This document shows positions 8,403 to 16,637 of a stretch of DNA of 40,783 bases, piece by piece (position 1 is the first letter of the stretch; each line of letters starts with the position of its first letter). The stretch spans positions 1-40,783 of the forward strand of contig JAFTVQ010000048.1 in the NCBI GenBank assembly GCA_017461865.1, read 5' to 3'. The notes under the pieces were generated by a model. It made no database searches. It saw only the letters and a list, made by a program, of their open reading frames with translations, and was not told where the DNA came from. The position numbers were made by a program, and so were the translations under genes. This DNA is from Lachnospiraceae bacterium. Lineage in GTDB: Bacteria; Bacillota; Clostridia; Lachnospirales; Lachnospiraceae.

Positions 8403-8503
8403 TTTTGTGCTTTTTTGGTCCCTTTTTTCTTGTTTTATTCGTGTTTATAGGGATAAAAAGTGGGGATTGAACAAGTAAAGAAGATGAAAATGTATAAAAA
8501 GGC

Positions 8504-8532
8504 TTGCATTCACACAAAACATATGCTATGAT
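8504..8532 (+). promoter_or_regulatory. Promoter of the aldolase gene
   Basis: TTGCAT (8504-8509) and TATGAT (8527-8532) have a spacing of exactly 17 bases. Transcription would start near 8539, inside the tandem CTTTAAAG repeat. The leader to the ATG at 8623 is about 84 bases. Confidence 0.75.
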
Positions 8533-8537
8533 ACACA

Positions 8538-8566
8538 TACACTTTAAAGCGTTACACTTTAAAGCG
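8538..8566. promoter_or_regulatory. Tandem operator-like repeat at the transcription start
   Basis: Two perfect 14-base copies of TACACTTTAAAGCG (8538-8551 and 8553-8566) are spaced 15 bases apart. Each holds the 8-bp palindrome CTTTAAAG. The tandem block covers the predicted start site immediately after the -10 box, an ideal position for repressor binding. The cognate regulator is unknown. Confidence 0.55.
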
Positions 8567-8622
8567 ATAAAGTAAGAAGAAAAAAGAAAGTAGTGACTTG
8601 CAAAGGGAAAGGAAGCGTTATC

Positions 8623-9597
8623 ATGGCACAGAAAGGTAATTTGATGACCGTCCGCTCGGATATTAAAATATTGGACGCGACGATCCGTGACGGAGGACTT
8701 GTAAACAACTTTAATTTTTCGGATGAATTTGTAAATGATCTTTATCGGGCAAATGTGAAGTCCGGTGTTGACTATATGGAATTCGGTTATAAAGCCTCCA
8801 AGGAAATGTTTGATGTGGAACGTTTCGGCAAATGGAAATTCTGTGATGAGGCAGATATCAGAGGAATTGTCGGAGATAATAATTCTGATTTGAAAATCGC
8901 AGTTATGGCGGATGTGGGACGCTGTGATTACAAAAAAGATATCGTGGACAGAGATCTCAGCGTGATCGATATGATCCGTGTGGCGACTTATATACACACA
9001 ATGCCGGCTGCGCTCCATATGATTGAAGATGCGAAGGCAAAGGGATACGAAGTGACATGTAACATTATGGCAATTTCCAATGCGCAGGAGTCAGATCTTG
9101 ACATGGCGCTCGACATGCTCGCAAAGAGCCCGGTGGATGGTATTTATTTGGTGGATAGCTATGGCTCACTTTACCCGGAGCAGATTCGTTCCCTTGCGGA
9201 TAAATACGTTGCGGTAGCGGAATCGGCAGATAAATATGTAGGTATTCATGCCCATGATAATCAGCAGTTAGCATTTGCGAATACAATTGAAGCAGCTGCC
9301 AGAGGTGTGAGTCTTTTGGATGCTACGATGAGTTGTCTCGGAAGAGGAGCCGGAAACTGTGCGATGGAATTGTTACTTGGATTTTTGAAGAACCCGAAGT
9401 ACAACATGTACCCGGCACTGAAGTTCATTGAGGAGCAGGTGACAAAGCTGAAAGCGGAAGGTATGGTTTGGGGATATGACATTCCGTACTTTTTGACAGG
9501 GCGTTTGAATCTTCATCCTTCGGCAGCGATTGATTGTGTGAAGGAAGGCAGAACCGATTACACGGAATTTTATACAGAATTGTTGGATCGTTCATAA
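8623..9597 (+). CDS. DmpG-like aldolase (DRE-TIM metallolyase, HMGL-like barrel)
   Basis: A 324-residue TIM-barrel protein of the HMGL-like/4-hydroxy-2-oxovalerate aldolase superfamily. It starts with the family signature ILDATIRDGG (catalytic Arg-Asp). It carries the metal ligands GIHAHDNQQLAFAN near residue 205 and DATMSCLGRGAGN soon after, the motif that closes the active site in DmpG. It lacks the partner acetaldehyde dehydrogenase, so it does not belong to the classical aromatic meta-cleavage pathway and its substrate is unknown. The ATG at 8623 is preferred over the GTG at 8593 because AAAGGAA precedes it. It is monocistronic, with its own promoter and a terminator at 9604-9646. Confidence 0.8.
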   Translation: MAQKGNLMTVRSDIKILDATIRDGGLVNNFNFSDEFVNDLYRANVKSGVDYMEFGYKASKEMFDVERFGKWKFCDEADIRGIVGDNNSDLKIAVMADVGRCDYKKDIVDRDLSVIDMIRVATYIHTMPAALHMIEDAKAKGYEVTCNIMAISNAQESDLDMALDMLAKSPVDGIYLVDSYGSLYPEQIRSLADKYVAVAESADKYVGIHAHDNQQLAFANTIEAAARGVSLLDATMSCLGRGAGNCAMELLLGFLKNPKYNMYPALKFIEEQVTKLKAEGMVWGYDIPYFLTGRLNLHPSAAIDCVKEGRTDYTEFYTELLDRS

Positions 9598-9603
9598 GCA
9601 GGA

Positions 9604-9646
9604 GCCGGTCTTTTTCGGGATTTGTCGAAAAGACCGGTCTTTTTTA
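9604..9646 (+). terminator. Intrinsic terminator of the aldolase gene
   Basis: GCCGGTCTTTTTCG pairs with CGAAAAGACCGGT across a short loop (one bulged T), followed by TTTTTT. It starts 7 bases after the stop codon. Confidence 0.85.
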
Positions 9647-9657
9647 TGGAAATTTTA

Positions 9658-9686
9658 TTGTCTGACAGGAAAATTTTGTTTATACT
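9658..9686 (+). promoter_or_regulatory. Promoter of hflX
   Basis: TTGTCT (9658-9663), a 17-base spacer, then TATACT (9681-9686), placed 32 bases ahead of the hflX start codon. It follows directly on the preceding terminator. Confidence 0.7.
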
Positions 9687-9717
9687 AACTCATAGTGATA
9701 TGAGAATGGAGATTGGT

Positions 9718-10986
9718 ATGGAACAGGTTTTGTTAGTTGGAGTTAACACCGGACAGGAAAGAAACTTTGAACATTCCATGGAAGAACTGGCACTTTTGGC
9801 AGAAGCTTGCGGAATGCAGGTGGTAGGAAGCGTGACCCAGAATATGCCTTATATTCATAAAGCGCTCTATGTGGGAACCGGAAAGCTGGATGAGATAAAG
9901 GAGCAGGCACAATGGCTGCAGGCGGACATGCTTCTGTTTAATGACAGTCTGACACCTTCCCAGATCCGTAATATTAAAGATGAGACGGGAATTGCGGTTA
10001 TGGACCGCACGGCATTGATTTTGGAAATATTTGCATCGAGAGCAAAGTCGAGAGAGGCCATGCTCCAGGTAGAGGTTGCCAGATTACAGTATATGCTTCC
10101 GAGACTTGTCGGTCTTCATGAGGCGCTTTCCAGACAGGGCGGCGGAAGCGGTGCTATGAGTAATAAAGGGGCCGGAGAAAAGAAGTTGGAATTGGACCGG
10201 CGAAAAATCGAGAACCGTCTGACGGAGCTTCGCAAGGAACTGAAACAGGTGGAGACGGAGCGAGATACCCAGCAGAAAAAGCGGGAAAAATCCGCAATTC
10301 CGAGAGTTGCGCTGGTAGGTTATACCAATGCGGGCAAATCAACCATTATGAATGCCATGGTAGAAGAATATGTCGGTGACGAGGAGAAAAAAGTGTTGGA
10401 GCAGGATATGTTGTTTGCGACGCTTGACACATCGGTCCGCAACATTACACCAAAGGAAAATAAGACGATTCTGCTTTCCGATACCGTTGGATTTATCGAT
10501 AAACTTCCCCACGGACTTGTAAAAGCATTCCGGTCTACATTGTCAGAGGCGGTATCGGCGCATCTGATTCTTCATGTGGTGGATTTTTCAGATCCTCATT
10601 ACAAAGAACAGATGGAAGTGACAAAAGAGACATTGAAGGAAATCGGGGCTGCGGATGTTCCGGTGCTTTATGTATTCAACAAAGCAGATCTCCTGGCAGG
10701 AGAGGATGCGGTTTCGATCCCGAAAATTACGGAGCAGGCGATTTATATGTCTGCAAAGCAGAGGATTGGGCTTGCGGAGCTGATTGATGAGATTTTAAAG
10801 CGTGTTTACAGCGGGCATAGGAAATGTCAGTTCCTCCTGCCGTATGACAGAGGGGATTTGTTTTCCTATTTAAAAGAGCACGCCAATGTGACAGAGAGCA
10901 GCTATGAGGCAGACGGAATTCATGTGACGGCTGAGTGCAGTGAGGCGGATTTCGGAAGACTTACACAGTTTGTGAAACAGGATTGA
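9718..10986 (+). CDS. hflX: GTPase HflX
   Basis: A ribosome-associated GTPase that in other bacteria splits or rescues stalled 70S ribosomes under stress. The 422-residue protein has the N-terminal HflX domain (GTGKLDEI motif; NDSLTPSQIRNI), then a glycine-rich coiled linker (RQGGGSGAMSNKGAGEKKLE). The GTPase domain has G1 GYTNAGKST (about residues 201-209), G3 DTVGFI and G4 NKAD. The ATG at 9718 is chosen because GGAG lies 6 bases upstream and the promoter sits just before it. Upstream in-frame codons overlap the aldolase terminator. Confidence 0.94.
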   Translation: MEQVLLVGVNTGQERNFEHSMEELALLAEACGMQVVGSVTQNMPYIHKALYVGTGKLDEIKEQAQWLQADMLLFNDSLTPSQIRNIKDETGIAVMDRTALILEIFASRAKSREAMLQVEVARLQYMLPRLVGLHEALSRQGGGSGAMSNKGAGEKKLELDRRKIENRLTELRKELKQVETERDTQQKKREKSAIPRVALVGYTNAGKSTIMNAMVEEYVGDEEKKVLEQDMLFATLDTSVRNITPKENKTILLSDTVGFIDKLPHGLVKAFRSTLSEAVSAHLILHVVDFSDPHYKEQMEVTKETLKEIGAADVPVLYVFNKADLLAGEDAVSIPKITEQAIYMSAKQRIGLAELIDEILKRVYSGHRKCQFLLPYDRGDLFSYLKEHANVTESSYEADGIHVTAECSEADFGRLTQFVKQD

Positions 10987-11013
10987 CAAAGGTGTTATAC
11001 TTATTTTTAGAAT
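10983..11013 (+). promoter_or_regulatory. Possible promoter of the COG0523 pair
   Basis: TTGACA (10983-10988), overlapping the hflX stop codon, is followed by TAGAAT at 11008-11013 with a long 19-base spacer. The -35 is perfect but the spacing is poor. No recognisable Zur box was found nearby. Confidence 0.35.
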
Positions 11014-11032
11014 AAAGAAAGAGGCGATAAAT

Positions 11033-12196
11033 ATGACAAAGATTGATATTGTATCCGGATTTTTGGGCGCCGGAAAAACTACGTTGATTAAAAAACTGTT
11101 GAAGGAAGCACTTGCGGGAGAACAGGTGGTTCTCATTGAAAATGAATTCGGTGAGATCGGAATTGACGGAGGTTTCCTGAAAGAAGCAGGGATTGAAATT
11201 AAGGAAATGAATTCCGGATGTATCTGCTGCTCTTTGGTGGGAGATTTTGGAACATCCTTGAAGGAAGTGCTTGGTAAATATTCTCCGGACCGTATTTTGA
11301 TTGAGCCGTCGGGAGTCGGAAAGCTTTCCGACGTAATGAAGGCAGTGGAAGAAGCAACGGAAAATGAAGGGGTACAGCTTGGCAGCGCGGTTGCGGTTGT
11401 GGATGCAAAAAAATGTAAAGTATATCTGAAAAATTTCGGTGAGTTTTTTGCCAATCAGATTGAACATGCGGGAACTATCATTTTGAGCCGTACCGGAGAG
11501 ATGAAGGAAGAGAAGATCAATCAATGCATTGAGTTGATTCGTCATCATAATGAAAAGGCGGCGATCATCACAACGCCGTGGGATGAACTGGAAGGTGTGA
11601 AAATTCTTGAAGCCATGGAAAATGCCAAAGATTTGGAGGCGGAGTTGATGGCTGAGGTTCTTGCAGAGCATGACGAGCATTGCACATGCGGATGCCACGA
11701 TCATGAGCATCACCATGAACAGGAACATTGCCACCACGATCACGAGCATCATCACGACCATCATCACGATCATGAGCATTGCCACCACGATCATGAACAT
11801 CACCACGATCACGAGCATCACCACGACCATGACCATGACCATGAGCATCATCATGAGCATGGCGAGCACTGTAACTGTGGATGTCACGACCATGATCATC
11901 ACGGTCATCACCATGCGGATGATGTATTCACAAGTTGGGGTATGGAAACTCCGGACAAATTTACGAAAGAGCAGATCGAAGATATTCTTGAAAAACTTGA
12001 GGACAAGGACGCGTATGGATTTGTGCTCCGTGCAAAAGGTATGGTTGCAGATCAGAACGGCGGATTTATCCATTTTGACTATGTGCCGGGTGAGAGTGAA
12101 GTTCGAAACGGCGGTGCCGAGTACACAGGTAAGATTTGTGTTATCGGTTCTGAGTTAAAGGAAGATAATCTGAAGAAACTCTTTGTTGAAAGATAG
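11033..12196 (+). CDS. COG0523/CobW-type GTPase with large His-rich metal-binding insert
   Basis: A G3E-family GTPase thought to act as a metallochaperone or metal-allocation factor. The 387-residue protein has Walker A SGFLGAGKTTL (about residues 8-18), ENEFGEIGIDGG, the signature metal motif GCICC (about 61-65) and an IEPSG Walker B region. An insert at about residues 215-297 is made almost entirely of His, Asp and Glu (DHEHHH units) and is bracketed by two CxCGCHDH motifs. A CobW C-terminal domain follows. Zinc is the most likely ligand, but nickel or cobalt cannot be excluded. GAGG precedes the ATG. The stop lies 11 bases before the start of the second COG0523-like gene. Confidence 0.9.
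   Translation: MTKIDIVSGFLGAGKTTLIKKLLKEALAGEQVVLIENEFGEIGIDGGFLKEAGIEIKEMNSGCICCSLVGDFGTSLKEVLGKYSPDRILIEPSGVGKLSDVMKAVEEATENEGVQLGSAVAVVDAKKCKVYLKNFGEFFANQIEHAGTIILSRTGEMKEEKINQCIELIRHHNEKAAIITTPWDELEGVKILEAMENAKDLEAELMAEVLAEHDEHCTCGCHDHEHHHEQEHCHHDHEHHHDHHHDHEHCHHDHEHHHDHEHHHDHDHDHEHHHEHGEHCNCGCHDHDHHGHHHADDVFTSWGMETPDKFTKEQIEDILEKLEDKDAYGFVLRAKGMVADQNGGFIHFDYVPGESEVRNGGAEYTGKICVIGSELKEDNLKKLFVER
11676..11925 (+). repeat. Degenerate CAY-rich repeat encoding the His-rich insert
   Basis: Tandem variants of CATCACCACGATCATGAG encode His/Asp/Glu runs inside the first COG0523 gene. Codon variation (CAC/CAT, GAC/GAT) shows the array is old or selected at protein level. It is a likely site of slippage and length variation between strains. 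Confidence 0.75.
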
Positions 12197-12207
12197 AGGT
12201 GTATGAC

Positions 12208-13140
12208 ATGATTCCTGTTTATATGATTAATGGTTTTCTGGAAAGCGGAAAAACGGAATTTATACAGTATACGTTATCCCAGCCTTACTTTCAGTCGAAG
12301 GCGAAAACGCTTCTGATTGTTTGTGAAGAAGGCGAGATTGAGTATGATGATGCAATTCTCAAGCACAGTAACACAGTGATGGAAGTGGTGGATGAGGAAG
12401 AGGATTTTACCTCCCAGAAACTGATCCAACTGGAAAAGAAGCATCGTCCGGCGCGTATTATTGTAGAATACAACGGAATGTGGAGTGTAAAGAGCATGAA
12501 GCTGCCGTGGCATTGGAAGATCGAGCAGCAGATTACCTGTGTTGACGGATCGACCTTTTCTACTTATTTTGCCAATATGAAATCACTGTTGGCTGATATG
12601 CTGCGCAAATCGGAGCTGATTATCGTGAACCGTTGCGACAATGTGCTTTCAGACCTCCCGTCTTACAAGCGCAATATCAAGGCGATTAACCAGAAAGCAG
12701 AAATTATTTTTGAAGATAAAAACGGTGAAGTGAATGCAACACTGGAGGAAGATCTTCCTTATGATGTGAGTGCGGATGTAATTTCTTTGGATGATATGGG
12801 ATACGGAATCTGGTATCTGGATGTGCTGGATAACATGGAGCGCTATCGCGGCAAAACCGTGGAATTTCTTGCTATGGTATTGATTCCGGAAAAGTTTCCG
12901 AAGGGCTATTTTGTGCCGGGAAGAATGGCGATGACATGCTGCGCCGATGATATGGTTTTTTTGGGATATGCGTGCAAATATGCAGGACCGGTGGATTTGA
13001 AAGCCAAAGACTGGATTAAGGTAAAGGCAAAAGTTAACATTGAATTTTTTGCCGATTACGGAAAAGAAGGCCCCGTCCTTGAAGCAATCTCCGTGGAGAA
13101 GACAAAAGCTCCGAAGGACGAGGTAATCAGTTTCGTATAA
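12208..13140 (+). CDS. CobW-like P-loop GTPase fused to a YcgQ/DUF1980-like C-terminal domain
   Basis: A 310-residue protein. The N-terminal half (1 to about 190) is a divergent G3E GTPase with P-loop INGFLESGKTEFI, but it lacks the CxCC metal motif of typical COG0523 proteins. The C-terminal part (about 210-310) has GRMAMTCCADDMVFLGY, a cysteine pair in the setting seen at the end of YcgQ/TIGR03943 (DUF1980) proteins, followed by DWIKVKAKV and a GPVLEAISVEK tail. YcgQ-type proteins normally partner with a permease, not a GTPase. The ATG at 12208 is used because GAGG lies 8 bases upstream. It is coupled to the His-rich GTPase gene, so the two are probably one metal-handling unit. The fusion assignment rests on motif recognition. 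Confidence 0.72.
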   Translation: MIPVYMINGFLESGKTEFIQYTLSQPYFQSKAKTLLIVCEEGEIEYDDAILKHSNTVMEVVDEEEDFTSQKLIQLEKKHRPARIIVEYNGMWSVKSMKLPWHWKIEQQITCVDGSTFSTYFANMKSLLADMLRKSELIIVNRCDNVLSDLPSYKRNIKAINQKAEIIFEDKNGEVNATLEEDLPYDVSADVISLDDMGYGIWYLDVLDNMERYRGKTVEFLAMVLIPEKFPKGYFVPGRMAMTCCADDMVFLGYACKYAGPVDLKAKDWIKVKAKVNIEFFADYGKEGPVLEAISVEKTKAPKDEVISFV

Positions 13141-13150
13141 AATAAAAGAA

Positions 13151-15883
13151 TTATTTGTAATCCCGGTGAACCTGCTTTTTGCGGGTTGTCCGGGAACGGG
13201 AGCGGCCGGTGAGACAGTGGGTGCGTGCTTTGAGCAGTTTCCTGCGGCCTTCCGGTGTTCTCGTGTAGACAAGTTCATAAGTGCCGAGTATTTTTTGAAG
13301 ATGTCCGTGCAAAGCCTGGGCATTTTCTTTTTTTGTGCCCAGACACTCAGGAACCGACATACAGGAGAAGACAGACAAAGGATTTAAGGTTTTTGCAAAC
13401 AACAGATAACGTGGATTATCAATCTCTGCAAACAGTTCGCCGAGTGCTTTGGCAAAATCAGACTTTTCACGGGCAGTTCCCCCGGTGAGACAGGTACTTG
13501 TATTGCCCCTGCCGGTTACTTTTGTCTGTACTTTTGCATCATGTGAGGTAATGTATCCGGTCTGTTTTAATGTCTTAAGTAAGGCGTTTCCGATAGCCTG
13601 CATGCGCTTTTTCGGCGAAGAAAGCATAAGAACCTTATTGCCGATGCGAAGCGTCTTGAAGACGAACAGGAGCAGGGCGGCAAAAGCGATAAATGCAAGG
13701 AAGGAAAGCCCTGCTTTCTTCATGGATGTCCAAATGAGAATCAGTATGAGGACAAGGACAAAGTACATGACAAGTTTGGCGATGGCGGAGCCGAGCACAA
13801 ATCCCGGTGCTGAAGCGGCCGGTTCAAGTTCGGTTACCTCTTCGACAGCCATGTTCTTTCCGGATACCATAAACGCACGGTTCCATTTTTCTTTCAGGGC
13901 ACTGCGGTTAGCCGCAAGTGCAAGCATTTCACCGTTCATGGATGCAATGTTAGCCTGAGTGAACGGTTCCCTGATGACAGAGAGTCGTTCCAGCCCGTTT
14001 TCAATCCGGTCACTGTCATAGCCGACACCGAGGAAGGATTCAAAACGGCGTTTTAACATTTCATAGTCGGAAGACTGTCCTTCGTCATCCACACAGACCA
14101 AATGCCAGATGTTACTGATTTTGTCCGGATCTTTGGAAGAAACACGGATGGCGCGGCCACGCATCTGGTTGCTGAGCATGAAAGAGCCGACAAAGGAAGC
14201 GAGAATCAGCGTATTGATACACGGAGAATCCCAGCCTTCGCCAAGCAATGATTTCGTTCCGATCATAATCTGCATCTGCCCGTCTTCGAAAAGGGCGGTA
14301 ATCAGTTTTACGACAAGACTTTTGTTGCCGGAAATAGTTACCTGTTGGTAACCGGTGTCGCCAAGAGGGGTAAACTTTCCGGAAGTATTATTTTCGACAA
14401 ACAGATATTCCAGGGCGCCGATTGCGGAATCCGGAATGATTACGACAGATCCGCACAGTACGCCGAGCTTGATGTCATCCATATTTTCGCGTCTCAGGCG
14501 TTCAAAAATAGGAAGAACACCGTTGTCTTCTATGGAACGGTTCGGGTCCCCGATGGCGGACATATATTCCTTTTTGATATAGTCACAGAGAATCAGTTCA
14601 CGCAGGGAGGTGCCGAGAGATTTTGCCTCCGCTTTGGTTATGTCGATAATACTGTTTAATTTCCCTTTGCTCGACAGGAGCATTTTGCGGATGGAATCGT
14701 CTTCGCCGAGGGTAACTTTTTTGCGGACGATACAACGGTGCTGTTTCAGGTAATCCAAAAGTTTTTCGCGCAATTCCTCGCTGTTTTCGTAGGATTCCGT
14801 ATCGTCGTACAGGAATCCCTGCATGAGAATTTCCATCCAGTCCGGCGTCAGATTCGGAAGTTTTCCTTTTGCTGCGATCAGATTGCGCAAATATCCGGAA
14901 AGCGGAACGTTGTGCGCATTTAAATAAATCAGAATGGAAGAAAAGTAAGCCGGGCGGTCCAAGAAAAATTCGCTGTACTCCTTTTCGGCAGAGAGCCCTT
15001 TGTGGGAACGGATCGCCGACAAAAGCTCGCCGTCCTCGGTCAAAAAGTCAAAGACCTCTTTGATATTCTGCCGGAATGAGCGCACCGTGTCCAGCTCCTC
15101 CTGCGTCGGATAGTTAAAATATACATAATCCTGATGCGGGCAAAGATTGTTTGCTTTGACTAACTCGGGAGTAAAGATTTCTTCGTCGATCGGTCCGCAT
15201 AGATCAATGTAGCGTTTCCACTGGGCCGGAGTGGAATCGTACGGCGGAGTGGCAGTAAGACAAATCAGTGTGATATCGTCGGAAAGCTCCTTAATTACCT
15301 GTTCCAGTACTTTCCACCACTCGCTGCGCAGATGGTGTGCTTCGTCCAGGCAGATTGTCCGGATTCCGGCGTCGCGGATGGTTTTTATCAGGTCAAAATC
15401 AGAGTAATCCACATCCTCTGTTCCGGCATCGTTTGCCGACATACCGTTATCCGGTGCCGTGCTGCCGACAATGTCATCGGTGTCGGTGTCGGTATCTTCC
15501 AAAAGAGGACCGTGGAAACGGGTATAAGCACTGTGAAGCGCCTGGTAAGTAATGGTAGTGATCGGAAGAGGTGCTTTGATTGTAGATGAAATCCAGTCCG
15601 ATGCAGTTTCATTTTCATTGAGAAAGGAGCAGGCAATGCGTGCGCCCCACTGTTCGCGGATCGTAATGCTCGGTGTCAGAATCAGACACGGATTTCCGAG
15701 GCGGGTAATCAGCTCGATTCCGAGAGTTGTTTTGCCGGAACCCGGAGCAGCCACGATATGAAGTCTTTTGTCAGCCAGATAAGTATGGCTGTTATCCAGC
15801 ACTCTCTGCTGGTAATTGCGGAAAGTTCCTTTGAATTGCATATGCTGTGCAAATATATTGGTTTGTTTTGCGTTTGTTGCCAT
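13151..15883 (-). CDS. DEAD/DEAH-box (SF2) helicase family protein with internal membrane hairpin
   Basis: A 910-residue ATP-dependent SF2 helicase-like protein. It begins with a Q-motif-like FRNYQQRVLD, then Walker A VAAPGSGKTTLG (about 44-55), a DEAH box CLDEAHHL (about 181-188) and motif III LTATPP (about 210). Helicase C motifs TKSLLGEGWDSP (about 547-558) and QMRGRAIR (about 573-580) follow. After this, residues about 696-746 hold two strongly hydrophobic segments (LVMYFVLVLILILIW and LSFLAFIAFAALLLFVF) separated by a basic turn, then a soluble C-terminal domain of about 160 residues. Membrane helices are unusual in this family. The start at 15883 follows GGGGG. The gene is alone and convergent with the COG0523 pair. 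Its biological role is unknown. Confidence 0.82.
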   Translation of the reverse strand: MATNAKQTNIFAQHMQFKGTFRNYQQRVLDNSHTYLADKRLHIVAAPGSGKTTLGIELITRLGNPCLILTPSITIREQWGARIACSFLNENETASDWISSTIKAPLPITTITYQALHSAYTRFHGPLLEDTDTDTDDIVGSTAPDNGMSANDAGTEDVDYSDFDLIKTIRDAGIRTICLDEAHHLRSEWWKVLEQVIKELSDDITLICLTATPPYDSTPAQWKRYIDLCGPIDEEIFTPELVKANNLCPHQDYVYFNYPTQEELDTVRSFRQNIKEVFDFLTEDGELLSAIRSHKGLSAEKEYSEFFLDRPAYFSSILIYLNAHNVPLSGYLRNLIAAKGKLPNLTPDWMEILMQGFLYDDTESYENSEELREKLLDYLKQHRCIVRKKVTLGEDDSIRKMLLSSKGKLNSIIDITKAEAKSLGTSLRELILCDYIKKEYMSAIGDPNRSIEDNGVLPIFERLRRENMDDIKLGVLCGSVVIIPDSAIGALEYLFVENNTSGKFTPLGDTGYQQVTISGNKSLVVKLITALFEDGQMQIMIGTKSLLGEGWDSPCINTLILASFVGSFMLSNQMRGRAIRVSSKDPDKISNIWHLVCVDDEGQSSDYEMLKRRFESFLGVGYDSDRIENGLERLSVIREPFTQANIASMNGEMLALAANRSALKEKWNRAFMVSGKNMAVEEVTELEPAASAPGFVLGSAIAKLVMYFVLVLILILIWTSMKKAGLSFLAFIAFAALLLFVFKTLRIGNKVLMLSSPKKRMQAIGNALLKTLKQTGYITSHDAKVQTKVTGRGNTSTCLTGGTAREKSDFAKALGELFAEIDNPRYLLFAKTLNPLSVFSCMSVPECLGTKKENAQALHGHLQKILGTYELVYTRTPEGRRKLLKARTHCLTGRSRSRTTRKKQVHRDYK

Positions 15884-15921
15884 ATTTCCCCCAAATTTGT
15901 CGTTTATTTTTCTTATTTCAA

Positions 15922-15950
15922 AATATATCATACTTGGCAAAATAGAGCAA
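15922..15950 (-). promoter_or_regulatory. Promoter of the helicase gene
   Basis: Read on the - strand: TTGCTC (15945-15950), a 17-base spacer and TATATT (15922-15927), about 39 bases upstream of the helicase start codon. Confidence 0.6.
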
Positions 15951-15990
15951 AAGAATTATAATTTACCATAGTGACGGAAAGGTGAATGAA

Positions 15991-16620
15991 ATGGAAGAGA
16001 CAACAGAAAAGAAAAAATTAGATAAAAAAGAAGTGATTAAGGAAATATTTTCGTGGATTCGTGTCATCGTATTTGCGTTTTTGGTGGCACTGATATTAAA
16101 CAAATTTGTGATTGTGAACGCCAATGTGCCGACGGGCTCCATGGAGTCGACCATACAGCCGGGAGACAGATTGATCGGTTTCAGACTTTCCTATCTGATG
16201 AATGAGCCACGGCGCGGAGATATTATTATTTTTGATTACCCGGTCAATCCGGAGGAAATATATATCAAGCGCATCATCGGGCTTCCGGGCGAGACGATTG
16301 AAATCAGAGAGGCCAAGGTCTATATTGACGGAAGTGAAACACCGCTGGATGAAACGTATGTGAAAGAAGAATGGATTGTGGAAAATGACGGATTGGAACT
16401 GAAAATTCCGCAGGGATATTACTTCGTTATGGGTGATAACCGCAATAATTCCCTGGACGGAAGATACTGGGCCACGGAAGCGGTTATGACCGGACAGGCT
16501 TCCACATTGGAAGCGGCCATAGAGCAGAAGTTTTGTTTTGTTTCTGAAGATGCGATTTTAGGAAAAGCAATTTTCCGGTATTACCCATCGTTTACAAAGT
16601 TAAACACCTCCCCGTATTAG
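15991..16620 (+). CDS. lepB: Signal peptidase I
   Basis: A membrane-bound type I signal peptidase that releases secreted proteins from their signal peptides. The 209-residue protein has one N-terminal membrane helix (about 26-46). The Ser/Lys dyad is Ser50 in PTGSMEST and Lys93 in YIKRIIGLPGE. The later box D/E motif GDNRNNSLDGRYW is also present. This single-helix form is usual for Gram-positive bacteria. The ATG at 15991 is favoured over the GTG nine bases earlier because AAGGTG lies 6 bases upstream. It diverges from the helicase gene and ends inside a terminator hairpin. Confidence 0.95.
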   Translation: MEETTEKKKLDKKEVIKEIFSWIRVIVFAFLVALILNKFVIVNANVPTGSMESTIQPGDRLIGFRLSYLMNEPRRGDIIIFDYPVNPEEIYIKRIIGLPGETIEIREAKVYIDGSETPLDETYVKEEWIVENDGLELKIPQGYYFVMGDNRNNSLDGRYWATEAVMTGQASTLEAAIEQKFCFVSEDAILGKAIFRYYPSFTKLNTSPY

Positions 16621-16637
16621 GGAGGTGTAATTTTTTA
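16605..16637 (+). terminator. lepB: Intrinsic terminator of lepB
   Basis: CACCTCC and GGGAGGTG form a stem that includes the lepB stop codon in its loop. It is followed by AATTTTTT. The hairpin also lies at the end of pyrI, but the T run on that strand is weak. Confidence 0.75.

Noticed and set aside
10961..12073. Open frame on the - strand opposite the His-rich GTPase gene, with a long Met/Val run
   Set aside because: The Met/Val run is simply the reverse of the CAT/CAC codons. It has no plausible start or ribosome site.
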